Origin: Gottfriedia acidiceleris
GTDB taxonomy: Bacteria; Bacillota; Bacilli; Bacillales; Bacillaceae_G
Length of the DNA: 64,000 nucleotides
Direction: 5' to 3'
Assembly (NCBI RefSeq): GCF_002128425.1
Contig: NZ_NESS01000002.1
Coordinates: 310,001 to 374,000 of the forward strand
Shown: in pieces, positions 57,890 to 64,000 of the stretch
Layout of the letters: each line of letters opens with the position of its first letter
Numbering within the stretch: position 1 is the first letter of the stretch
The notes under the pieces: model-generated
What the model saw: the letters and a program-made list of their open reading frames with translations, nothing else
Databases searched by the model: none
Told to the model about the DNA's origin: nothing
Translations under genes and position numbers: made by a program

Positions 57890-57900
57890 TAAAGTAATAG

Positions 57901-57945
57901 AAAACCTTTGTTCTAAATTGAGAATAAGGGTTTTTTATTTTTTTT
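57901..57945 (+). terminator. Terminator of the lipoprotein-permease operon
   Basis: AAAACCTTTGTTCT pairs with AGAATAAGGGTTTT (G-U pairs included) and is followed by a long T-run. Confidence 0.8.
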
Positions 57946-58070
57946 GGCTCTATTTTGTCGAGTTTTATTAACATTTAGTGGAAGAAGAATTTTTAAAAAA
58001 CAGCCATTTAAATCCCAATATATGGTAAAATTTATCAGTACAGTAATTAATTTTTAGGAGTGTTCTAACT

Positions 58071-58250
58071 ATGCAAAATAAATATACGGTACTATTTTTA
58101 CTATTGTTTATTATTTCAATTACAGGTGGATTAGCACTTAAAAATGTTCTCGAGTTTTCGATGATATATGGCGTAGGATTAGGACTGGTATTTTTAGTTT
58201 GCTCGATCTACATTTTAGTAAAAAGTCAGAAGAAAATAAGTGCACGTTAA
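58071..58250 (+). CDS. Small two-helix membrane protein, 59 aa
   Basis: A 59-codon frame follows TAGGAG at 11 bases. Two hydrophobic helices (about residues 5-22 and 31-52) and a basic tail (KSQKKISAR). No family is recognised. It converges on the zinc-ribbon gene after 10 bases. Confidence 0.6.
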   Translation: MQNKYTVLFLLLFIISITGGLALKNVLEFSMIYGVGLGLVFLVCSIYILVKSQKKISAR

Positions 58251-58260
58251 ACTTATTATC

Positions 58261-58431
58261 TTATTTACTATCTAAAGAAATGTTTATAGCCTCTAAACGA
58301 ATATTGCCATGACATTGTACACAACAATATAATAACTTTCTGTTCTCCTTGTACAACTTATATTCCTTACTACCTTCGTATAATCTAAATTCCTTTTTAC
58401 AACAAAAACAAGTGATATCATAAAAAAACAT
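58261..58431 (-). CDS. Small zinc-ribbon-like protein, 56 aa
   Basis: This 56-aa protein has two cysteine pairs, CFCC near residue 7 and CVQC near residue 40, spaced as in a zinc ribbon, with a charged stretch between (EFRLYEGSKEYKLYKENRK). The start at 58431 is chosen for its GGGGAGG ribosome site; a longer frame starting 27 bases earlier includes that site. The partner and function are unknown. Confidence 0.6.
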   Translation of the reverse strand: MFFYDITCFCCKKEFRLYEGSKEYKLYKENRKLLYCCVQCHGNIRLEAINISLDSK

Positions 58432-58463
58432 TGTACATCCTCCCCAGAGATGACACATTTGTT

Positions 58464-58697
58464 TTAAGATAATATGGATACATTCTTATAGTAGGTGAAC
58501 TTAATTATATCAGCTAGGCCGTGAAAACAAACTATGCTTGGATTTTCTTTATTACCAAATTCGTAATATCTCACTTTTTTATTCTCTATGTTTAACAAAA
58601 CTTTCTGCAATTTCGGAGCCCCCAAATGACTTTTATATAAATAAAAACTTCTATAATTTTGTTCAATTTCCTCTTTACAAAAATAGTTTCTATTCAT
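58464..58697 (-). pseudogene. N-terminal remnant of an alpha/beta hydrolase
   Basis: The frame reads KKVRYYEFGNKENPSIVCFHGLA, the opening strands of an alpha/beta hydrolase through the oxyanion HG motif, then breaks into unrelated sequence and stops after 77 codons. The nucleophile elbow and the remaining catalytic residues are absent. No good ribosome site precedes it. Confidence 0.6.
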
Positions 58698-58915
58698 TTG
58701 ATTGTTTATCTGTTATTAACTAATCTGTCAGCTTGTTCAAAAGAAGTATTTGAGGATTCATGGCTGGCTAACGCATGTATTTGTGACATAAGAGAACAGT
58801 CGCTTTTGTGGCATTATTATTCATATAAATGTTTCGATAAGTCAGAAAATTCGCCTTAAATTGGATAATTATGGTAAAATTATTTAATATAATAAGCATT
58901 AGGGAGGTTGGCAAA
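58698..58915. other. Probable decayed sequence
   Basis: On the minus strand about 35 residues (CHKSDCSLMSQIHALASHES and onward) end at a stop near 58706, with stops upstream and no start. On the plus strand a frame with an LSAC-like lipobox has no ribosome site. Both look like remnants or chance. Confidence 0.25.
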
Positions 58916-59104
58916 ATGAATAATAAAGCCAGAACTATTATAACCCTAATATTTAGTTTACTTATTTTTGCTCTTGGAATGTTTAGGATACTTACAGAAA
59001 CACTCTCTTCAACATCATTGTTTGTAGCATATATTTTTGCTATTACTGGGTTACTTGGGGTTGTTACAAATGGTTTAATCCTTGGAAAACTACAATCTAA
59101 ATAA
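58916..59104 (+). CDS. Small two-helix membrane protein, 62 aa
   Basis: A 62-codon frame starts behind GGGAGGTTGG. Two hydrophobic helices (about residues 7-25 and 34-56) with a short loop. No family is recognised. A hairpin with TTTTTC follows. Confidence 0.6.
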   Translation: MNNKARTIITLIFSLLIFALGMFRILTETLSSTSLFVAYIFAITGLLGVVTNGLILGKLQSK

Positions 59105-59106
59105 CC

Positions 59107-59143
59107 AAAGCTGATTGCGGCTCATTTAAAGAATCGCTTTTTC
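59107..59143 (+). terminator. Possible terminator before vgb
   Basis: AAAGCTGATT (59107-59116) pairs with AATCGCTTT with one bulge and is followed by TTC. Confidence 0.5.
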
Positions 59144-59232
59144 TTATCCAACTAAACATGTGTTAATTGAACAACTTGAACGATAGTAAATTTATATGTC
59201 AGTTAAAGGTAATATTTAATGGAGGGGTTAAA

Positions 59233-60123
59233 ATGAAATTTGATCTGCAAGAAATAAATATTCCAATTTCTGATTCGGGTCCATACGGGGTAGCCGTTTC
59301 GCCTGATGGGAAAATATGGTTTACTCAGCATATAGCAAACAAAATTAGTTGTCTAGATCAAGAAGGACATATTCAAGAGTATACTGTTCCCACTCCTAAT
59401 GCTAGAGTGATGTGTTTAACAGTTTCTTCAAAGGGGGATGTTTGGTTTACAGAAAATGGAGCCAACAAAATAGGTAAGTTCTCGCCAAGTGGTGTATTTA
59501 CAGAATATCCCCTACCGCACCCAAAATCAGCCCCGTATGGTATTACAGAAGGATCAAAAGGAGATATCTGGTTTACTGAGATGAATGGAAATCGGATAGG
59601 TAAATTGACTTTAGAAGGGAAGATCCATGAATATGAACTTCCTACCAAAGATTCATATCCTTCTTTTATTACACTAGGTTCTGATAACTCTCTTTGGTTC
59701 ACTGAAAACCAAAACAATGCTATTGGTAAAATAACGGAATCTGGTGAATTAATGGAATTCCCAATTCCAACACTCGCTTCAGGACCTGTAGGGATAACAA
59801 AGGGGAATGATGATGCACTTTGGTTTGTAGAAATAATTGGGAATAAGATAGGGAGAATCTCTTATTCTGGTGAGATAATAGAATTTAACATCCCTACACC
59901 AAATGCACGCCCCCATGCTATTACTGTTGGTGAAGAATTTGATATATGGTTTACTGAATGGGGGGCAAACAAAATAGGAAGATTAACAAAAGATCAAAAA
60001 ATTGTAGAATATACCATTAAAACACCTAATGCAGAACCACATGGAATTGTATGCGATAAAGATGGTGTCGTTTGGTTCGCATTAGAATGTAACAAACTCG
60101 GAAAACTAACCATAATAAAATAA
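59233..60123 (+). CDS. vgb: Virginiamycin B lyase (streptogramin B lyase)
   Basis: This 296-aa seven-bladed beta-propeller enzyme linearises type-B streptogramins by an elimination reaction without hydrolysis. Seven repeats of a WFTE-type blade motif run through the protein (residues 29, 71, 113, 155, 197, 239, 281). The known catalytic His228 and His270 fall at exactly those positions here (ARPHAI, AEPHGI), and an essential Glu is at 285. No signal peptide. GGAGGGG precedes the ATG at 59233; an upstream longer frame lacks a site. Similarity to the staphylococcal enzyme is high along the whole length. Confidence 0.93.
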   Translation: MKFDLQEINIPISDSGPYGVAVSPDGKIWFTQHIANKISCLDQEGHIQEYTVPTPNARVMCLTVSSKGDVWFTENGANKIGKFSPSGVFTEYPLPHPKSAPYGITEGSKGDIWFTEMNGNRIGKLTLEGKIHEYELPTKDSYPSFITLGSDNSLWFTENQNNAIGKITESGELMEFPIPTLASGPVGITKGNDDALWFVEIIGNKIGRISYSGEIIEFNIPTPNARPHAITVGEEFDIWFTEWGANKIGRLTKDQKIVEYTIKTPNAEPHGIVCDKDGVVWFALECNKLGKLTIIK

Positions 60124-60363
60124 GAGTCAAGTAGTTAGCTTGTTTAATATATTTATGCCAAATCAAGTTATGTTTAACGGAAATGAAGGGAATTTTTTAA
60201 AGATTAAGAATTAACATAATATGGTAATCAAAAAGTGGATCATAAGAAAGTATTTAGGGTTATTTCATATGTATATTTTCATTTAAAAAGGTGAAAACGA
60301 ACATTTGTCCAATTGTGGGATTAGTCACGATAAGATAGTTTAAACAAATAGGAGTTGAGGAGA

Positions 60364-60837
60364 ATGGAGCAATTTTTATTTAATCAGTTAGCTTTTGTAA
60401 GAAATCAAACTTTAAATGTACTACAAGGTTTAACAGAAGAAATGGCTGACCAAATTCCGAATGGGTTCCGAAATTCGATCCGTTGGAATTTAGGACATAT
60501 CTATGTCGTTGAGGAACGATTCGCATTTCAACACTTGGGACTTCCTCAAAAGTTACCAGAAGGATTTAAGGAACAATTTGAATACGGTACAACACCAGTA
60601 AATGCCCACAAATTTCATGTACCTACTTTAAAGGAATTAGAAGATCTACTAAAAGAACAACAAGTTCGAATTCAAGAAACACTTATAGACTTATTAGATG
60701 TAAATGTTGATCCATATACTACATCTGCAGGAATGACATTAGAGACACCAAAACAATTTCTAACTTTTATTTTGTATCATGAAGGTATGCATTTTAGTGT
60801 TATTAAACTTTATAAATCATTATTATCACGTTTATAA
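60364..60837 (+). CDS. DinB-family protein
   Basis: This 157-aa four-helix protein has the DinB metal triad: a histidine in RWNLGHIYVVEE and two in LYHEGMHFSVI. DinB/BSH proteins act as metal-dependent thiol transferases or detoxifying enzymes in bacilli (for example bacillithiol transferase); the exact substrate is unknown. The start is ATG 60364 with GGAGTTGAGG upstream. Confidence 0.85.
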   Translation: MEQFLFNQLAFVRNQTLNVLQGLTEEMADQIPNGFRNSIRWNLGHIYVVEERFAFQHLGLPQKLPEGFKEQFEYGTTPVNAHKFHVPTLKELEDLLKEQQVRIQETLIDLLDVNVDPYTTSAGMTLETPKQFLTFILYHEGMHFSVIKLYKSLLSRL

Positions 60838-60933
60838 ATAAGAATGATAGCTTAAATGTAGAAAGAATATTTTAATTGAAAGTCCTTTAATAATCTTTTC
60901 TGCCCTATTTCATATATTGTTGTTCAAGGTATT

Positions 60934-60966
60934 GGAGCCGATTTATTGGCTCCTATTTTAGTTTTT
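60934..60966 (+). terminator. Terminator after the DinB gene
   Basis: TTGGAGCC pairs with GGCTCC (60948-60953) and is followed by TATTTTAGTTTTT. Confidence 0.65.
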
Positions 60967-61010
60967 AACATTTTAGTTAGAAAAGGACTACTAATTATGA
61001 GGTGAGAAAA

Positions 61011-61496
61011 ATGAATATTTTAATTAAAGATCTACCTGAATATGAAATTGCTTTTTTCAGACGTGTTGGATCTTATTTTGAACCAAATGCCGAACATTGG
61101 GACAAATTATTAAATTGTGCAATAGAAAACGGACTCTTTCCTCCACATCAATCTTTTATAGGAATTTCTTTAGATAATCCAGATTTAGTAGAAAGTCATA
61201 ATTGTCGTCATGATGCTTGTGTTACGTTACCTGATGGTTTTGATAAAGAAAAACATGAAAATATACAATTTAGAAAATTAGATGGTGGGCAGTACGCTTT
61301 GTATCAATATTATGATTCTCCTAGTATGTTAAATAGTGGATATAAATTTATGTATGAACAATGGTTACCAAATAGTGAATTTGAACCTGATTACGAACGA
61401 TATAACTTAGAATTTAGTATGAATAATCCTGCCGAAGACCTAGATGGAAAAGCAATAGTTCATTTATTTGTACCAATTAAAAAACGTACATCTTGA
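61011..61496 (+). CDS. GyrI-like / AraC effector-binding domain protein
   Basis: This 161-aa protein is a single GyrI-like small-molecule-binding domain: LPEYEIAFFRRVG, then SFIGISLDNPDLV, a central beta-sheet, GGQYALYQYYDS and WLPNSEFEP. Members bind drugs or act as DNA-gyrase inhibitors (GyrI) or hydrolases; no DNA-binding part is attached here. The start at 61011 follows AGGTGAG. It may be drug-responsive given vgb nearby, but no link is shown. Confidence 0.8.
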   Translation: MNILIKDLPEYEIAFFRRVGSYFEPNAEHWDKLLNCAIENGLFPPHQSFIGISLDNPDLVESHNCRHDACVTLPDGFDKEKHENIQFRKLDGGQYALYQYYDSPSMLNSGYKFMYEQWLPNSEFEPDYERYNLEFSMNNPAEDLDGKAIVHLFVPIKKRTS

Positions 61497-61667
61497 ACAA
61501 ACCTTTTAGTATAACGATATTAAGATTAGTAAATAACTAAAATTATTATCTACTAACCTAAACATCTTCTTTCATAATGATGTAAGTGTTGTTATTTCTT
61601 GGAAATAATACTATAATTAAACAGAATTTAAATTAAAATTATATCCTTTGTGAAAGGGTGTTAGACA

Positions 61668-61760
61668 ATGAATTTCACTATTTATTTTGGAAATCATGAA
61701 GATAAAGAAGTACATACAATGGATTGCTATGTGGACATTGAGGAAGAAACTGTTTCTTAA
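61668..61760 (+). CDS. Possible 30-aa protein
   Basis: A 30-codon frame follows GAAAGGGTG at good spacing and precedes a strong terminator, so it may be a genuine microprotein. It is acidic, MNFTIYFGNHEDKEVHTMDC followed by a short Glu-rich end. It could also be a truncated gene. Confidence 0.45.
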   Translation: MNFTIYFGNHEDKEVHTMDCYVDIEEETVS

Positions 61761-61787
61761 GTTATCGATTTAAATAAGTTTAATTTC

Positions 61788-61819
61788 AAGGATGCGAAAA
61801 ATTTTCGTATCCTTTTTTT
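61788..61819 (+). terminator. Terminator after the 30-codon gene
   Basis: AAGGATGCGAAAA (61788-61800) pairs with TTTTCGTATCCTT from 61803 (G-U included) and is followed by a T-run. Confidence 0.8.
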
Positions 61820-61918
61820 CATTTTTGAGATTTACATTTTAAAACTTATTGTGTATGATAAAAATATAAAATGCGAACTAATGTTCTGTATATAGATTTT
61901 AGAAGGAAAGGAACTTGC

Positions 61919-62602
61919 ATGATGAAAAGAACTGGAGCAACTAAAAGGAATTCAAAATCACCTATTATATCCAATACAGGTTTTATCGGGGCAAGTTTCA
62001 TTGATACGGAAGAAATGAAAGAAAATCAATATTATTTTTCAAGGAAGCATCCTTTAATTATACATGAAGTATTAAACGGTCTATTACGAGCTGCATGCAC
62101 TTTATTCCAAAAACAAAATATCCCAGCATATATAGCTTGTGAATATTTACGTACGGAAAAGAAAATAGGCTTAATTTTATCAAAAAAGCCATTCGAAAAA
62201 GAAGAAGGAATTCGTTTTTTTATTGAATATCTTCGTGAGATTGGTCACTTAAAAAATGATAAAACAATAAGGGCTGAAATTTCAAATACTGGATTTATTG
62301 GAGTAATATTTGTGGATTTATCTTATATTACAAGGTTTACATTCGAGACGGAAATGAAGTTGCTTTCTGCTTTCGTTATTAATTTCATGGAACCGTTAAA
62401 AGAAATCTATCATCAAAATAAAATTCATTTATATATGTCAGGTGTAGAACTTCAAAAGGAAGATAAATTAGGATTTGTACTTTCTAAAAATCCTTATGAT
62501 GAGCGAAAAGAGGCGAACTTGTACTTTAAGGAATATTTGAGAGAAAGAGGCATGCTAAAAAATTATAAAGAGAATGTATTTATTCAAAGACATCGAGCAT
62601 GA
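61919..62602 (+). CDS. Protein with two copies of an unrecognised domain
   Basis: This 227-aa protein is two tandem copies of one domain, about residues 17-113 and 121-217. Each copy starts ISNTGFIG, has F(I/V)D, then a helix, then a K(I/L)G(L/F)(I/V)LSK motif and ends in a YLRExGxLKN helix. No signal peptide, membrane helix or cysteine cluster is visible. I recognise no family. AAGGAAAGG precedes two adjacent ATGs (61919, 61922). It is monocistronic with a strong terminator. Confidence 0.65.
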   Translation: MMKRTGATKRNSKSPIISNTGFIGASFIDTEEMKENQYYFSRKHPLIIHEVLNGLLRAACTLFQKQNIPAYIACEYLRTEKKIGLILSKKPFEKEEGIRFFIEYLREIGHLKNDKTIRAEISNTGFIGVIFVDLSYITRFTFETEMKLLSAFVINFMEPLKEIYHQNKIHLYMSGVELQKEDKLGFVLSKNPYDERKEANLYFKEYLRERGMLKNYKENVFIQRHRA

Positions 62603-62652
62603 CTTTTATAAATTAAACGTTGTATTATGATTTTTATTATACATATTGAATC

Positions 62653-62687
62653 AAAGAGGAACTGAAGGGATCAGTTTCTCTTTTTTT
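62653..62687 (+). terminator. Terminator after the duplicated-domain gene
   Basis: AAAGAGGAACTGA pairs with TCAGTTTCTCTTT around a 5-base loop and is followed by a T-run. Confidence 0.85.
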
Positions 62688-62821
62688 ATTCAAAAAAGTT
62701 CATAATTTGTTTACAGTTAGAAACTTTCTTAAAACATTCCTTTGCATAATATATAGAAAGGAAATAACTAAGAAGTAAAGAATAATATAGTATAGGACTA
62801 AGCAAAAAGGAGGTTAGTACG

Positions 62822-63196
62822 ATGGCGAATAATGGGAAGTATGTAGATTGGTTAAGTGAAATTGTTCAACGTCATGAAAAAGAAGGTGGATTTGAAGATT
62901 TACCTGGATTAGGTAAACCATTACCTAAAGAGCTCCTAAAAGATGATCTATTAACAACTGTTATTAAGAAATCCGGCTATAAACCAGATTGGGTAGTTCA
63001 ACAGAAGAAAATTTATCAGAAGCTTGAAACGATTTTAAAGAAATTAAATTCTGATGAAAATAGTAAAGAAATAGCTAAAATGATTTCAGAAGTTAATGAT
63101 GAAATTAAGAAATATAACTTAGGCTGTCCTTTTCCAATGCAAAGAAATTATGTAAATAAAGAAAACCTTGAGAATCAATTGATTTATTGGAATTAA
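62822..63196 (+). CDS. DUF1992 / DnaJ-C28-type domain protein
   Basis: This 124-aa protein is a stand-alone DUF1992 domain: WLSEIVQRHEKEGGFEDLPG, then GKPLPKELL, then a helical region. In eukaryotes the domain is fused to DnaJ; the bacterial single-domain proteins have unknown function. AAGGAGG precedes the ATG, and a strong terminator follows. Confidence 0.8.
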   Translation: MANNGKYVDWLSEIVQRHEKEGGFEDLPGLGKPLPKELLKDDLLTTVIKKSGYKPDWVVQQKKIYQKLETILKKLNSDENSKEIAKMISEVNDEIKKYNLGCPFPMQRNYVNKENLENQLIYWN

Positions 63197-63228
63197 ACTT
63201 GTGAAAAATCGAACGTATTCACTATATT

Positions 63229-63265
63229 GATGTTTATACGATTAGACAGTATAAACATCTTTTTT
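63229..63265 (+). terminator. Terminator after the DUF1992 gene
   Basis: A perfect 11-bp stem, GATGTTTATAC (63229-63239) with GTATAAACATC (63249-63259), is followed by TTTTTT. Confidence 0.9.
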
Positions 63266-63377
63266 ATTTTCTTAGCCTTTATTCACATGTAATTTTTTAA
63301 AAATGGTAATCTATGAAAAAATCTTAATTTAATGTTAATGTATTAAATAGATAGAAGTTGTACAAGGGGGAAGAGGA

Positions 63378-64000
63378 ATGAGCGCCACTCTTGAAATGAG
63401 GAGATTAGATCGGAATTTTCCATTTTGTTTATTTTCAAATGATGGATTAACTTTAGTTGGTCATCATTGGCATAAACTTGTAGAAATTATTTACGTACAA
63501 AAAGGCATTTTAAAGATTGGTGTAAATGATGAGTTACTTCAATTAGAAGAAGGGGAATTTTATATCATTAATAGTGGTGACATACATTATTTTTTATCTT
63601 CACCGAATAGTATGAGATTGGTCGTGCAATTTGATTTTTCTATTTTTGAAGATGTACAGTTTTTGAAAAGACATAATATGGAACTAATCGAATTGTTTAA
63701 TTGTATTCAAAAATCTAGTGTGTTTTGGAACGAAGAAGTTAAACAGAAAATGATAACCTATTTAAAAGAACTTGAAAGTGAATATATCGATAAAAAAGAA
63801 GGATATGAACTAGCGATCAGAGCTAGATTATACGATATTTTACTACTAATCTATCGAGAACTACCCCACACAGAAAATAATAAGCAAAACTACCCTAATA
63901 GGAAAGCTAGTCTATTGAAATTAGAAAAAATATTTCACTACATAGAAGAGAATTATATGAATGATATTACATTAAATGATGTTGCGAATTATATCGGTTT
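63378..64000 (+). CDS. AraC-family transcriptional regulator, 5' part
   Basis: The frame is open to the end of the window (207 codons seen). It begins with an AraC-type sensing cupin (HWHKLVEIIYVQKGILKIGV, LQLEEGEFYIINSGDIHYFL) and reaches the first helix-turn-helix of the DNA-binding domain (IEENYMNDITLNDVANYIGF). AAGGGGGAAGAGGA precedes the ATG. The target genes are outside the window. Confidence 0.85.
   Translation, partial: MSATLEMRRLDRNFPFCLFSNDGLTLVGHHWHKLVEIIYVQKGILKIGVNDELLQLEEGEFYIINSGDIHYFLSSPNSMRLVVQFDFSIFEDVQFLKRHNMELIELFNCIQKSSVFWNEEVKQKMITYLKELESEYIDKKEGYELAIRARLYDILLLIYRELPHTENNKQNYPNRKASLLKLEKIFHYIEENYMNDITLNDVANYIG

Noticed and set aside
58659-58859. Plus-strand frame with a lipobox-like LSAC
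   Set aside because: The start is a TTG without any ribosome site, and the sequence overlaps a hydrolase remnant on the other strand.

Overview
The window is one contiguous piece of a low-GC Gram-positive chromosome, almost certainly a spore-forming Bacillaceae (Bacillus/Gottfriedia-like). The evidence is an AT-rich sequence with AAGGAGG-type ribosome sites, a Bacillus-type hutPHUIG operon with HutP, a SAM-I riboswitch in front of a YitJ-MetH pair, a sporulene/hopene-type cyclase and a YocH-like LysM-3D protein. I cannot fix the species. Genus-level identity is inference from gene content. No tRNA, rRNA, phage, IS element or CRISPR array was seen.

Layout. 0-8 kb: the 3' end of an ArgD-like aminotransferase, a Nudix hydrolase, an APH(6)-type small-molecule kinase, a uridine-kinase-like P-loop kinase, a site-2-type membrane protease, a fatty acyl-CoA ligase, a first array of 52-bp palindromic repeats, and a NERD protein. 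8.1-9.95 kb is a gene graveyard: a frameshifted and truncated sensor kinase, a broken small membrane protein, a broken DUF7660-like gene and an ankyrin-repeat remnant. 10-18 kb: a duplicated-domain lipoprotein, a SIMPL protein, an ABC-F ribosome-protection-type protein behind a leader with a 6-codon upstream ORF and two terminators, an MpsC-like protein, PsiE, a WH/FC/IHH-domain protein with a Cys/Ser tail, and a VOC protein. 18.2-24.2 kb: the complete hut operon with a HutP-type antitermination site between hutP and hutH. 24.2-24.9 kb: a phased 21-bp repeat and a second 52-bp palindromic array. 25-31 kb is accessory: RibD/DHFR-like, HAD, AAA ATPase, barstar, several tiny membrane proteins, and repeated look-alike terminators.

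31.2-43.4 kb is core metabolism: a triterpene cyclase with a small membrane protein in front; a SAM riboswitch, then yitJ and metH (methylene-THF to methyl-THF to methionine); metA (homoserine activation, predicted acetyl-CoA-specific from Glu111); and hom-thrC-thrB (aspartate semialdehyde to threonine). Homoserine made by Hom feeds both MetA and ThrB/ThrC, so the aspartate-family branch point sits in one neighbourhood. 43.4-55.2 kb: a second phased repeat, a secreted LysM-3D protein, two M3-family oligoendopeptidases, a heterodimeric ABC exporter with one degenerate ATP site, a nitroreductase and an APC permease. 55.4-64 kb: a lipoprotein plus two Opp-type permeases with no ATPase, several tiny membrane or Zn-ribbon proteins, an intact virginiamycin B lyase (vgb), DinB and GyrI-like proteins, a novel internally duplicated protein, a DUF1992 protein and the start of an AraC regulator.

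Best candidates for undescribed biology: the matched pair of 52-bp-period palindromic arrays 18 kb apart; the 21-bp (two helical turns) TGCAAATA repeats at two loci; the leader-controlled ABC-F gene; the immunity-gene/terminator cassette zone; and the duplicated 227-aa protein. Three genes look like antibiotic-resistance factors (APH(6)-like, ABC-F, Vgb), but they are dispersed and have no mobile element beside them.
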